A stretch of DNA of 64,000 bases from Microbacterium aoyamense (GTDB lineage Bacteria; Actinomycetota; Actinomycetes; Actinomycetales; Microbacteriaceae). A model generated the notes under the pieces. It was not told the DNA's origin. It did not search any database and saw only the letters and a list, made by a program, of their open reading frames with translations. Below, in pieces: positions 38,542-47,824 of this stretch. The stretch covers positions 310,001 through 374,000 of the forward strand of contig NZ_JAKNUT010000001.1 in NCBI RefSeq assembly GCF_023155855.1, in the 5' to 3' direction. A program made the position numbers and the translations under genes. The first letter of the stretch is position 1. Each line of letters opens with the position of its first letter.

Positions 38542-40968
38542 TCACACCGCGACGTCGACGGTGGAGCGGATGTCGTCGCTCGAGAATCCGACCATCAGCG
38601 CGAACTCTCCCGGTTCGACGGACCATGTACCGTCCCAGTGCGCGAATCGTCGACGCGGAATCTCCATTGCGACATCCACCGACTCTCCGGCCTCTGCCGA
38701 GACTGCCTCGAATCCGGCGAGCCACCGTTCCGGCCGATCCACGGACGACTCCGACTCGCGTCGGAGATACGCCTGCACGACGCTCGAACCGGCTCTCGGG
38801 CCAGTGTTGCGCACGGTCACCCGAACCGACACGTCGTCGCGCGCGTCGTCGACGACCTCGACGCTCTCGACGTCCCAGGTGGTGTACCCGAGACCGAATC
38901 CGAATGAATACGCCGGCTCGGCCCGCTCGCGCAGCCAGGCTCGGTACCCGACGTGGATTCCCTCCGCATAGTTCAGCACTCCGTTCCTCGGCGCGACGTT
39001 CGAGACCGGAACGCGGTCTTCGGCATCGGGCCACGTCATGGGCAACCTGCCACGCGGCTCACTTGCGCCGGTGAGGACGTCACCGAGAGCATGCCCGAAC
39101 TCCTGGCCCGGAAACCACATGGACAGGATGGCCGCGACGTCGTGGCGCCAGGGCAGAGTGACCGGTGCACCCGTGTTCACGACGACGACCGTGCGCGGGT
39201 TCGCCGCCGCAATGGCGCGGACGAGAGCATCCTGAGTTCCCGGCAGTGCAAGCGTATTGCGATCAAAGCCCTCCGACTCCACTTCGGACGACGTCGACAC
39301 GACGACGATCGCGACGTCCGCGTCCCCGGCAGCAGCGACGGCCTCGGCGATGAGCTCGTCGGCGGAGCGCTCGCTCGGAGGGGTGCCCACGCGGAACGAC
39401 ATCGCGACGCCCATCTCGCCCAGCTTCGGGACGAAACGCACCGTCAGATCGACTCTGCCGTCCTCGATCGGTGCGGTGAAGACCGCGCTCGGCGGATGCA
39501 GAACAGCAGCGGCCGGGTCGTCGGCGGCATCGAGTCTCAACTCGCCGGTGGCGATCGCGGAGCCGCCGACCAGCACCTCGAAGTCGCAGAGACCCGCCAC
39601 TCCGAGGGCGACGGAGGACGATACGACCCCCGGCGCATAGGTGAGGGTGAACTCGATGAGGTCGGACTTCGCGGCGAGGGCGTGTGCGTCGAACGAGACG
39701 ATGCCCGATGCGCGGCGGACCTCCTCGGCGAGCAGCGCCCCGCCCGAGTAGTACTTCACCGCCATCCCTGCGACCCCGCCCGAAGTGAAGGTCCCGTCCG
39801 CGAGGTCGGCAAGGCCCCGCTGCACGACGGCTCCCTGCGCCCAGGTGACGGATGAGTCCGGGAAGGCCGCACGAACCCCCTCCAGAGGCGTGACGACCGA
39901 CGACGGGATGACGGTCGCACTGCCGCCTCCCTGCGTCCGTGCGATCACGGCGCCCTCGCCGATGACGGCGATCGACGCGGGCGCGACGAGAGGCAGGATA
40001 CCGTCGTTCTTCAACAGCACCGTCCCGGCGATCGCTGACTCCCTCGCCACGTCACGCAGTTCGACCTCGGGCAGCGGTGCGGCCCGGTCGTCCGCCTCAT
40101 CCACGTGCAGTGCGCCGACCCGGGCCGCGAGTCGCAAGAGCCTCACGACCTTGCGGTCGATGAGCGCTTCATCGATCTCTCCGGCGCGTACGGCGTCGAT
40201 GAGCGATTCGCTCCATGCACTGCTCGGGCCGGGCATCGCGAGGTCCTGAGGGACCTTCGCACTCTCGAGCGAACGCACGGCGGTCCAGTCGCTCACGACG
40301 AGCCCGTCGAAGGCCCACTCCGCGTTCAGGGGCGTCTCGAGGAGGACGTTCTCGGACGCAGAGGCTCCGTTGACCGAGTTGTAAGCGCTCATCACCAGCC
40401 ACGATCCACCATGGACGATCGGCTCTTCGAACGCCAGGAGGTAGACCTCGCGGAGTGTTCGCTCGTCGACCTGGACGTCCACGGTGAAGCGGTCGGTCTC
40501 GGAGTCGTTGGCGATGTAGTGCTTGATGGTCGCACCCACTCCGAAGGACTGCACGCCCTTCACGTACTCCGCAGCGAGGATTCCCGTGAGGACGGGGTCC
40601 TCGCTGAATGCTTCGAAGTGACGCCCGCCGTACGGTGTGCGCTGGATGTTGATCGTGGGGCCGAGGACGACGTGGACGTTCTTCCGGGTGGCCTCGCTTC
40701 CGAGAGCCTCACCGTAGCGACGTATGAGTCGCCGATCCCATGCGGCGGCGGCCGCCGTCGGCGACGGCAGGTTGATCGACGGGGAGCGCTCGTCCCAGGC
40801 GTCGCCACGCACCCCCGCCGGGCCGTCGGACATCACGATCGAGTGCAGGCCGATCTTCTCCATCGGCCACGTCGACCAGGAGTCACGTCCCGTCAGCAGC
40901 TGGATCTTCTCCTCGAGCGAGAGCTTCCCGCAGCGAGCGGCGAGCTGCTGTTCGGTGGGAACGGTCAT
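38542..40968 (-). CDS. GH3 beta-glucosidase
   Basis: An 808-residue family 3 glycoside hydrolase. Active-site elements are MSDGPAGVRGD (46-56), the KH pair at 149-150, and the nucleophile Asp227 in LVVSDW. A PA14-like insert at about 390-540 (VKYYSGGALL) and a C-terminal fibronectin-like domain follow. There is no signal peptide, so it should cleave imported glycosides. ATG 40968 has AAAGGA about 7 bases upstream. It is the fourth gene of the importer operon. Confidence 0.94.
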   Translation of the reverse strand: MTVPTEQQLAARCGKLSLEEKIQLLTGRDSWSTWPMEKIGLHSIVMSDGPAGVRGDAWDERSPSINLPSPTAAAAAWDRRLIRRYGEALGSEATRKNVHVVLGPTINIQRTPYGGRHFEAFSEDPVLTGILAAEYVKGVQSFGVGATIKHYIANDSETDRFTVDVQVDERTLREVYLLAFEEPIVHGGSWLVMSAYNSVNGASASENVLLETPLNAEWAFDGLVVSDWTAVRSLESAKVPQDLAMPGPSSAWSESLIDAVRAGEIDEALIDRKVVRLLRLAARVGALHVDEADDRAAPLPEVELRDVARESAIAGTVLLKNDGILPLVAPASIAVIGEGAVIARTQGGGSATVIPSSVVTPLEGVRAAFPDSSVTWAQGAVVQRGLADLADGTFTSGGVAGMAVKYYSGGALLAEEVRRASGIVSFDAHALAAKSDLIEFTLTYAPGVVSSSVALGVAGLCDFEVLVGGSAIATGELRLDAADDPAAAVLHPPSAVFTAPIEDGRVDLTVRFVPKLGEMGVAMSFRVGTPPSERSADELIAEAVAAAGDADVAIVVVSTSSEVESEGFDRNTLALPGTQDALVRAIAAANPRTVVVVNTGAPVTLPWRHDVAAILSMWFPGQEFGHALGDVLTGASEPRGRLPMTWPDAEDRVPVSNVAPRNGVLNYAEGIHVGYRAWLRERAEPAYSFGFGLGYTTWDVESVEVVDDARDDVSVRVTVRNTGPRAGSSVVQAYLRRESESSVDRPERWLAGFEAVSAEAGESVDVAMEIPRRRFAHWDGTWSVEPGEFALMVGFSSDDIRSTVDVAV

Positions 40969-41034
40969 GGCGCATCCTTTCGGCCAGGTCGCACCGCACC
41001 GGCAGCGACCGCCGGTGTCGTCGACCAACGCGGG

Positions 41035-41865
41035 TCAGCCCTTGATGGCACCCGAGGTCATACCCGCAACGATCTGGCGGTTGAAGAAGATGTACATCAC
41101 GAGGGGAGGGATCGTGATGAGGAGGATGTCGGTGAAGAGGAGGTTCCATGTCGTCTGGAACTGGCTCTGGAAGTTGAACAGCGTCAGCTGGACCGTCGCG
41201 TTCTCCTCTCCGGGAAGGAAGTAGAGAGGGTTGGCGAAGTCGTTGAACACCGCGACGGATTGCACCACGATCGCCGTGACGATCACGCTGCGAAGGAGCG
41301 GGAACGCCACTTGGAAGAACACGCGGATCGCTCCCGCTCCGTCGATCGTCGCCGCCTCATCGAGCTCGCGAGGGATGTTCGACACGAAGGCGCGGAAGAG
41401 CAGCACGCAGAAAGACATGCCGTATGCGACCTCGATCAGAGCGAGTCCGAAGATCGTGTTGAAGATCCCGAGCGACTGCATGACCCACGCCGTGGGGACG
41501 ATCGCCGGCGGGACGATGAGCCCGGCGAGGATGAAGAACGTGATGATGCCGTTCCATCGCGAGGGCCGGCGAGCGAGCACCCACCCGATCATCGCCGACA
41601 GCACGACCATGATCGAGACTGAGAGCACGGTGAGGATCGTGCTGTTCACGAACGCGGTGATGAGCATGTAGTCACGCGTCTGGAAGACGGTGACGATGTT
41701 CTCCCACAGGACGAAGTCGATCGGCCACGTGAAGCCGAGGCTCGCAGAGTCAGGGCCGGTCTTGAACGATTGGACGACGATGAAGGCGAACGGGACGAGG
41801 AAGACCACGGCCGACACGACCACGGCCGCACTTCCGATCACATGACGCCTCACGGTCGAGCTCAC
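41035..41865 (-). CDS. Carbohydrate ABC transporter permease (MalG type)
   Basis: A permease of about 276 residues with six helices and the EAA loop DEAATIDGAGAIRVFFQVAFPL. The start is uncertain: GTG 41865 overlaps the MalF stop (GTGA), while the open frame extends to another GTG at 41892. Partner of the MalF-type gene at 41862-42794. It lies 66 bases upstream of the GH3 gene. Confidence 0.9.
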   Translation of the reverse strand: MSSTVRRHVIGSAAVVVSAVVFLVPFAFIVVQSFKTGPDSASLGFTWPIDFVLWENIVTVFQTRDYMLITAFVNSTILTVLSVSIMVVLSAMIGWVLARRPSRWNGIITFFILAGLIVPPAIVPTAWVMQSLGIFNTIFGLALIEVAYGMSFCVLLFRAFVSNIPRELDEAATIDGAGAIRVFFQVAFPLLRSVIVTAIVVQSVAVFNDFANPLYFLPGEENATVQLTLFNFQSQFQTTWNLLFTDILLITIPPLVMYIFFNRQIVAGMTSGAIKG

Positions 41866-42794
41866 AGCTCCGTCTGCTTTCTGTTGAGCCACCAGAACAG
41901 CGGCAGAATGATCGCACTAACGACGACGAACAGCACCACGTTGCCGGCTGTGGACAGGCCGAAGAACCCGTAGGCGTACTGCTTGTAGATCACCGAGGCG
42001 AGCACGTCGCTCGCGAACCCCGGTCCACCACCCGTCATCACCCAGATCAACTGGAACTCTCGGAGTCCACCGATCAGAGACAGGATGATGACCGTCGTCG
42101 TCGCGGGTCGCACGAGCGGAAGGGTGATACCCCAGAACCGGTGCCACCCGTTGGCGCCGTCGACCTTGGCGGCCTCGTAGTACTCCTGAGGAATCGCTAC
42201 GAGACCCGCCATGTAGATGAGGGCTGCGAGCCCGACTCCCCTCCAGACGTCCACCCCGATGATCGAGTACAGGGCGAGGCTGGGATCGGTGAGCCAACCC
42301 GGCCCGTCGATGCCGAACAGCGCGAGCGTCTTGTTGATCACTCCGTCGTAGGGGTCCATCAAGGCCTGGAACGTGATGCCGACACCGACGGTGCTCACGA
42401 GCACGGGGAAGAACACCACCGCTCGCAGGTATCCTCTGGCCGAGATGTCGGATGTGAGGAGAACGCCGATGAGCAATCCCAGCACGACTTTCAGGCCGGA
42501 CGTCAGCGTGCCGAAGATGAGGGTATTCGTGAAGCCCTTGCTCAGCTGTGGGTCCGTGAAGAACGTCACGAAGTTGTCGAAGCCGATGAACTCCACTTCG
42601 AACAGCGTCCATCGCGTGAACGCGTAATAGAACGACGCGAAGGTAGGCGCGATGAACAGCACGAAGAAGATCGCTGCTCCCGGCAGCAGGAACCAGTGGG
42701 GGTACAGCCGGTTCGCGTACTTGCGTCGCGGCGGTCGCTTGCCCGGAACAGCGACCAGGGTCTCTGTCGTATCGGGAGGCGCAAGGGTAGCCAT
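41862..42794 (-). CDS. Carbohydrate ABC transporter permease (MalF type)
   Basis: A 310-residue permease beginning MATLAPPDTTETL, with a basic stretch KRPPRRKYANR before the first helix LYPHWFLLPGAAIFFVLF. The EAA loop EAAKVDGANGWHRFWGITLPL is present. ATG 42794 has GAAGGTGA upstream. A strong 17-bp hairpin separates it from the binding-protein gene, so it is probably made at lower level than the binding protein. Confidence 0.92.
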   Translation of the reverse strand: MATLAPPDTTETLVAVPGKRPPRRKYANRLYPHWFLLPGAAIFFVLFIAPTFASFYYAFTRWTLFEVEFIGFDNFVTFFTDPQLSKGFTNTLIFGTLTSGLKVVLGLLIGVLLTSDISARGYLRAVVFFPVLVSTVGVGITFQALMDPYDGVINKTLALFGIDGPGWLTDPSLALYSIIGVDVWRGVGLAALIYMAGLVAIPQEYYEAAKVDGANGWHRFWGITLPLVRPATTTVIILSLIGGLREFQLIWVMTGGGPGFASDVLASVIYKQYAYGFFGLSTAGNVVLFVVVSAIILPLFWWLNRKQTEL

Positions 42795-42813
42795 GGTGTC
42801 ACCTTCGTTGGTG

Positions 42814-42850
42814 CCGGGGGTCGCCCTCATCGCATGAGGGCGACCCCCGG
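42814..42850 (-). terminator. 17-bp hairpin between binding-protein and permease genes
   Basis: CCGGGGGTCGCCCTCAT (42814-42830) and its perfect complement (42834-42850) flank a 3-base loop CGC. There is no T-run, so it is better read as an attenuating or mRNA-stabilising stem that favours the upstream binding-protein message. Confidence 0.8.
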
Positions 42851-42868
42851 ATCATTGTGGACTGGAGC

Positions 42869-44188
42869 TCACCAGCCGGGTAGGCCGAGCTGCTGCGCCT
42901 GCTTCGTCGCGTCGGCGTCGTAGAGTTCGGCTCCGCTCTTGCCGTCGCGCACTCCGGTGCCGATCTCGACGTCGATCTGCATCAGGTTCGGGCCCTTGAC
43001 TGGTGAGAGGAACTCGAGTGCGGGCGCGATCTTGGCGTTGTCGAAGTACGGCGCCCAGTCGGCGACGATGCGTGGCGCGTCCTCGGGAACGCTGCACCCT
43101 TCCACGAGGTAGGCACCCGTGGCACCCAGAGCCTCCGTCACCGCGTCGCAGCCCTCCGGGCTCGCCACGAACGCCATGAACTGCTTCACTTCGTCCGGGT
43201 GCTCGGTGTTCGCAGGCGCATAAAGAGCGGGCGGCATCCACACCGTCATGCCGGCGTCCTCTGCCGAATCGCCCGGGATGCCGAAGAATCCGACATCCTC
43301 CAGGTGCTCCGGCCAGTTGGTCGCGATGGTCGCCTGCGCGAATCCGAGCATCGGGTAGTGCCCGGCAGTTCCCGTGGCCACCGCTTCGAGCCCATCATTG
43401 AGCAGGGCAGAAGCGAAGTCTTCGTTCATGTAGCCCCCCTCGTAGATGTCCTGCAGCTTGGTGAAGCTCTGCAGGGCGACCGGGTCGTCCGCGAAGTTCA
43501 CTTCATTGGCGGTGTACTGCTCGGCCCACTCGTTGTCGCTCGCCCAGATGTTGTAGAAGTCGGCGAGCGTGATGATCTGGGACGTCCACGCGTCGCCGTA
43601 CGTCTGCTGAACGGCGGTGTGCCCGGACGCCTTGATGGCGTCCGAGTTCGCCAGGAACTCGTCCCACGTCGTCGGGACCTCGAGGCCGAGTTCTTCGTAA
43701 AGCGGGATGTTGTAGAAGATTCCGCCGCCGCCGGCTGTCTGCACAGGCACTCCGAAGACGCCGTCCGCCGTCGATACGGCGGCGACCCAGGCGTCGTCCA
43801 GGCCGGCGACGAAGTCTTCGTCGGCGATGTTGAGCATCGTCTGGTCGGGGTTGAGCGCCTGGAGCAGCGAGCCGCTGTTGTACCAGAACATGTCGGGCAT
43901 CTCGTTGGTCGCCAGCCGCGTCTTCATCAGATTGTCCAGCGCGGCCGAGTCGCTCGGCCCTGAGGCGTCTACCTCCACGACCACGTCGGACTGGCTGGCG
44001 TTGAAGGCATCCGCGAGCGCCTCCGCTGTCGCGATGTTGGTTTCCACGCCGGATCCTTGGAACCATTCCAGGGTCACGGGACCCTCGCTGTCGCTGCTGC
44101 CGCCGCCGGAACAGCCGGCGACCAGTGTGACTGCTGCGATGACGCCGGCCGCCGCGAGTGCGCGCGAGCGTCGTGAGACTTCGGACAT
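42869..44188 (-). CDS. Sugar ABC transporter substrate-binding lipoprotein
   Basis: A 439-residue extracellular solute-binding protein. The signal peptide ends VTLVAGC, giving the lipidated Cys, followed by SGGGSSDSEG and VTLEWFQGSGVETNIATAEALADAFNAS. ATG 44188 has GAGAGG six bases upstream; the preceding in-frame GTG at 44191 is less likely. First gene of an operon with two permeases and GH3 beta-glucosidase; the substrate is probably a plant glycoside or its oligosaccharide. A TetR-type operator lies 53 bases upstream. Confidence 0.9.
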   Translation of the reverse strand: MSEVSRRSRALAAAGVIAAVTLVAGCSGGGSSDSEGPVTLEWFQGSGVETNIATAEALADAFNASQSDVVVEVDASGPSDSAALDNLMKTRLATNEMPDMFWYNSGSLLQALNPDQTMLNIADEDFVAGLDDAWVAAVSTADGVFGVPVQTAGGGGIFYNIPLYEELGLEVPTTWDEFLANSDAIKASGHTAVQQTYGDAWTSQIITLADFYNIWASDNEWAEQYTANEVNFADDPVALQSFTKLQDIYEGGYMNEDFASALLNDGLEAVATGTAGHYPMLGFAQATIATNWPEHLEDVGFFGIPGDSAEDAGMTVWMPPALYAPANTEHPDEVKQFMAFVASPEGCDAVTEALGATGAYLVEGCSVPEDAPRIVADWAPYFDNAKIAPALEFLSPVKGPNLMQIDVEIGTGVRDGKSGAELYDADATKQAQQLGLPGW

Positions 44189-44240
44189 CACTTACCTCTC
44201 TGTAAGCCGTCTTTTGGTGCGACGGGCACTGACCGCTGAA

Positions 44241-44261
44241 AACAAATCAACGATTGGTGTT
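44241..44261. promoter_or_regulatory. Putative TetR operator between importer and tetR
   Basis: AACAAATCA (44241-44249) and CGATTGGTGTT (44251-44261) form an imperfect dyad. The right half CGATTGGT is identical to that of the site at 45011-45031. It lies in the divergent gap between the binding-protein gene and tetR, so it could control both. Confidence 0.55.
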
Positions 44262-44370
44262 AGCGAACATAAACGACGGCCAGTCGAGCCGTCAATACCT
44301 ACCGGTGACTTGTGTTCGAACTGAGACAGATGCCGACGGATCGACTCCATTGGGGCTACCATGGCGCACT

Positions 44371-44973
44371 ATGGCGGAACGAGGCCCCTACGCGAAGGGC
44401 GTGGCAAAGCGGGAGGAGATCCTCACCGTCGCGCTCGAGCACTTCGCCCGACGCGGGTACGACCGCGCCTCCGTCCGTGAGATCGCGCGCGAATCGGGTC
44501 TCAGTCAGGCAGGGTTGCTCCACCACTTCAGCAGTAAGCAGGAGTTGTTCCTCGAGGTGATCCGTCGGCGTGATGATCGCGACGGCGATCCCGTCCACCA
44601 TCGGCACCTGCACTCGGTGGACCATCTGATCTCGGCCGTCGAGCACAACGTCGAAGAACCGGGCCTGGTGAGGCTCTTCGTTACGATGTCGGCCGAGAGC
44701 GTCGACGAGTCGAGCGTCGCGCGGTCGTTCTTCGAATCGCGTTACGACTGGCTTCGCGGCGAGTTGCGCGCCGACATCCAGAGTCGACAGGACGCCGGCG
44801 AAGTGCCGGCGGAGCTGGATGCCGACGACCTGGCGTCGTTGATGGTCGCCGCGGCAGACGGGCTGCAGTTGCAGTGGCTCCTTCAACCGGATCAGGTCGA
44901 TATGCCCAGCCGGCTGAAGACGCTCTGGCGCCTGATGACGCAGGGTGACGACACGGAGCATCCTCCCGCCTAG
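44371..44973 (+). CDS. TetR family transcriptional regulator
   Basis: A 200-residue regulator. The N-terminal helix-turn-helix is KREEILTVALEHFARRGYDRASVREIARESGLSQAGLLHHF (about 10-50, shown in part), followed by SKQELFLEVIRRRDD and an all-helical ligand domain. ATG 44371 matches the family start; the open frame upstream has no family similarity. It is flanked by two related operator-like dyads, one before the importer operon and one before the rhamnosidase, so it probably links the two. Confidence 0.9.
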   Translation: MAERGPYAKGVAKREEILTVALEHFARRGYDRASVREIARESGLSQAGLLHHFSSKQELFLEVIRRRDDRDGDPVHHRHLHSVDHLISAVEHNVEEPGLVRLFVTMSAESVDESSVARSFFESRYDWLRGELRADIQSRQDAGEVPAELDADDLASLMVAAADGLQLQWLLQPDQVDMPSRLKTLWRLMTQGDDTEHPPA

Positions 44974-45010
44974 GACTCGCCGCGTCGGGCGGTGATCACG
45001 TCTGGGTTTA

Positions 45011-45034
45011 ATACCATTCATCGATTGGTATAAG
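45011..45034 (+). promoter_or_regulatory. TetR operator overlapping the rhamnosidase promoter
   Basis: ATACCATTC and GATTGGTAT are complementary arms of a 21-bp dyad (45011-45031). The -10-like TATAAG at 45029-45034 overlaps the right arm, so a bound repressor would block the promoter of the GH78 gene at 45153. Confidence 0.65.
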
Positions 45035-45152
45035 GTGGCTCGCACCGCGGGTCGATCGAGGAGGATGCCTCTCCGCGAGCGCCGACGTGATCCTCATCGA
45101 ACCCGGCCTCCTGCATCGCCGCTCAGATCCACCCCGACGAAAGGACGACGAC

Positions 45153-47414
45153 GTGACGACCGCCCCCGTCGACGACATCGCACTCGCCGCGGCCGCCTTC
45201 CTGACGGCGGACACTCCCCGCAACGCGGTCGTGCGATTCCGGACGGTCTCCGCACTCGATCAACCGCGAGATCGCATCACCCGAGCGACGCTCCATGCGA
45301 CGGCGCACGGCGTCTACGAGGCATCCCTCGACGGCGAGCCCGTCACGGAATCCGTGCTGAATCCTGGATGGACCTCGTACGAGTGGCGTCTCGCCTATCA
45401 GACGTTCGATGTTCGCGGACAGCTCGCCGCCGGCTCGGGCAGCGAGCTGCGTCTCGAGCTCCTCCTCGCCGACGGCTGGTACCGGGGCGATCTCGGATTC
45501 GCTCGAGCGAATGCGAACTATGGCGACGAGATCAGCGTCGCAGCCGCGCTCACGATCGAGTATGCGGACGGTTCGCAGCAGACCATCGCGACCGGACCCG
45601 AGTGGACCGCCGAAGACTCCGGGATCCGCAGCTCCCTCTACAACGGGCAGACGATCGATGCCCGCGGTGCGGCCGGCCCTCTCGAGGCCAGGGTCACCGA
45701 CATCGACAGGCGCACTCTCTTCCCGCAGTCCGCGCCGCTGGTCATGCGCCAGGAAACGCTGAAGCCCATGTCGGTTCAGCTGTCGCCGAGCGGAAGCGTT
45801 CTCGTCGACTTCGGTCAGAACTTGGTCGGCTGGGTGCGCTGCACAGTCCAGGGTGAGTCCGGGCATGAGGTGACGTTGCGACACGCCGAGGTCCTCGAGG
45901 ACGGCGAGCTCGGCACCCGACCGCTGCGTGGAGCCGCCGCGACCGACGTCTTCGTGCTCTCCGGTGGACTCGACACCTTCGAGCCCACCCTCACGTTCCA
46001 CGGATTCCGCTACGTCGAGGTGTCGGGTTGGCCCGGCGACATCGACCTCGACTCGTTCGAAGCGGTGGTCGTCCACTCCGAGATGAAGCGCATCGGCACT
46101 TTCGAGTGTTCGGAGCCCCTGGTCAACCAGCTGATCCACAACTCCGTGTGGGGTCAGAAGGGGAACTTCCTGAGCGTGCCGACCGATTGCCCGCAGCGTG
46201 ACGAGCGACTCGGCTGGACCGGCGACATCGCGGCCTATGCCGCATCGGCTGCGTTCCAGTTCGATTCCGCTGACTTCCTCGACGGATGGCTGCGAGATCT
46301 CTTCGTCGAGACGGAGCATGCTGACGGAGGCATCGTCCCATTGACGGTCCCCGATGTGCTGAAGTACGCGAACTTCCCTGACGGCTTCTCACTCCCGTGG
46401 CATCGTGCGACCGCGGTGTGGGGCGACGCGGCGGTCTGGGTGCCGCAGGCGCTGTGGCACGCGTACGGCGATCGCGAGCGGCTCGCCGCCCATTACCCGG
46501 CCATGGTGTTGCACCTGGGCTCTGCCGAGCGGGACGTCTCGGCATCCGGTCTCTGGGATCTCGGCAATCAGCTCGGCGATTGGCTCGATCCGGACGCACC
46601 GCCGGAGGATCCGGCCGCGGCGAAGGCGGATCCCTCGGTCGTCGCGACGGCCTGCCTCTACCGATCCGCATCGTTCGCCGCGGAGGCCGCGACGATCCTG
46701 GGCGCGGACGAGGATGCCGCGCGCTGGCGTCGACTCGCGGAGACGACGAGGGCGGCATTCAACCAGCACTACGTGGATGGCGGGATCGTCCTCTCCGACT
46801 GCGCGACGGTCTATGCACTCGCCATCGTCTTCGGCCTGTTGGACGATCCCGATCTCGCTCGCGCCGGCGACCGGCTCGCGGAGCTCGTGCGCGCGGCTGA
46901 CTATCGAGTCACGACCGGCTTCGCCGGCACCCCGTTCGTGACGTGGGCCCTGTCCGAGACCGGGCATGTCGACGACGCCTACGCCCTCTTGCTCGAGCGC
47001 GAGTGCCCTTCGTGGCTCTACCCCATCACGATGGGAGCCACGACCATCTGGGAGCGTTGGGACTCCATGCTCCCCGACGGAACCGTCAACGCGGGCGAGA
47101 TGACGAGCTTCAATCATTACGCGCTCGGCGCCGTCGCCGATTGGGTCTATCAGGTGGTCGGTGGTGTGCGCCCCGCGGAACCGGGATACTCTCGCGTGCG
47201 CATCCAGCCTGTGCCCGGTCCAGGGATCACGTGGGCACGGACACGGCTGGAGACTCCCCGCGGCGTCGTGTCGTGCGAGTGGGAACTGGTCGATGGCGAG
47301 TTCACGATTCACAGCTCTCTGCCCGATGGAGTCGAGGGTGATCTCGTCCTCCCCGATGGCAGCGCGGTGCGGACCATCGACGGCGAAACGCGGTGGCGGT
47401 GCGATCTGCGTTGA
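45153..47414 (+). CDS. GH78 alpha-L-rhamnosidase
   Basis: A 753-residue rhamnosidase. The catalytic (alpha/alpha)6 barrel contains the family hallmark PTDCPQRDERLGWTGD, with the general acid Glu or Asp expected there, then TVWGDAAVWVPQAL and TTIWERWDSM. N-terminal beta-sandwich modules include GVYEASLDGEPVTESVLNPGWTSY. No signal peptide is seen, so it acts on imported rhamnosides. GTG 45153 is chosen for its GAAAGGA SD; the frame is open to an ATG at 45087. It removes terminal L-rhamnose from flavonoid or saponin glycosides in known members. Confidence 0.93.
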   Translation: MTTAPVDDIALAAAAFLTADTPRNAVVRFRTVSALDQPRDRITRATLHATAHGVYEASLDGEPVTESVLNPGWTSYEWRLAYQTFDVRGQLAAGSGSELRLELLLADGWYRGDLGFARANANYGDEISVAAALTIEYADGSQQTIATGPEWTAEDSGIRSSLYNGQTIDARGAAGPLEARVTDIDRRTLFPQSAPLVMRQETLKPMSVQLSPSGSVLVDFGQNLVGWVRCTVQGESGHEVTLRHAEVLEDGELGTRPLRGAAATDVFVLSGGLDTFEPTLTFHGFRYVEVSGWPGDIDLDSFEAVVVHSEMKRIGTFECSEPLVNQLIHNSVWGQKGNFLSVPTDCPQRDERLGWTGDIAAYAASAAFQFDSADFLDGWLRDLFVETEHADGGIVPLTVPDVLKYANFPDGFSLPWHRATAVWGDAAVWVPQALWHAYGDRERLAAHYPAMVLHLGSAERDVSASGLWDLGNQLGDWLDPDAPPEDPAAAKADPSVVATACLYRSASFAAEAATILGADEDAARWRRLAETTRAAFNQHYVDGGIVLSDCATVYALAIVFGLLDDPDLARAGDRLAELVRAADYRVTTGFAGTPFVTWALSETGHVDDAYALLLERECPSWLYPITMGATTIWERWDSMLPDGTVNAGEMTSFNHYALGAVADWVYQVVGGVRPAEPGYSRVRIQPVPGPGITWARTRLETPRGVVSCEWELVDGEFTIHSSLPDGVEGDLVLPDGSAVRTIDGETRWRCDLR

Positions 47415-47423
47415 CTCCGCCCG

Positions 47424-47816
47424 TCAGAACTGCCGCGTGGCCGCGTTGACCAATTCGGTGTCAGTCACCTGTTCGAACTCCATCACTCGTCCGTCGGCGA
47501 GGCGCCACACGTGCGCGACGCGAGCGGTGAACGCGCGTCCCGTCGTTCGATTGGTCCCGGCGTAGGTGCCGAGTCCCACCACGACATCGCCGCCGTCGAC
47601 GACCTCGTCGATCGTCAAGGTGAATCCGTCCCAATCCTGTTGGATCCGGGCGAAGACGTTCTCGGCGACGGCCTGTGGGCCGACGTAGGTTCCCGCGTAG
47701 GGGAAACCGGCCGCCTCCGTCCACCGAACATTCTCGGCAAGGGGCGCGAGCATGCCCTCGAGGTCACCGCGGTCGGAGGCGGCGTAGTGGGAACGAACGA
47801 TGTCGGCGTTGCTCAT
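47424..47816 (-). CDS. Nuclear transport factor 2-like (SnoaL) protein
   Basis: A 130-residue cone-shaped alpha+beta barrel protein: MSNADIVRSHYAASDRGDLEG, LAENVRWTEAAGFPYAGTYVGPQAV, and VWRLADGRVMEFEQVTD are standard for SnoaL-like proteins. These act as isomerases, hydratases or ligand carriers. ATG 47816 has GAGGAG upstream. It is the last gene of the second LIV operon, 8 bases after the MoaF-like gene. Confidence 0.86.
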   Translation of the reverse strand: MSNADIVRSHYAASDRGDLEGMLAPLAENVRWTEAAGFPYAGTYVGPQAVAENVFARIQQDWDGFTLTIDEVVDGGDVVVGLGTYAGTNRTTGRAFTARVAHVWRLADGRVMEFEQVTDTELVNAATRQF

Positions 47817-47824
47817 GAGGCTCC

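Noticed and set aside
40105..41622. A 505-codon plus-strand frame opposite GH3 and a permease
   Set aside because: Same signs of a shadow frame; both genes below it have clear family motifs.
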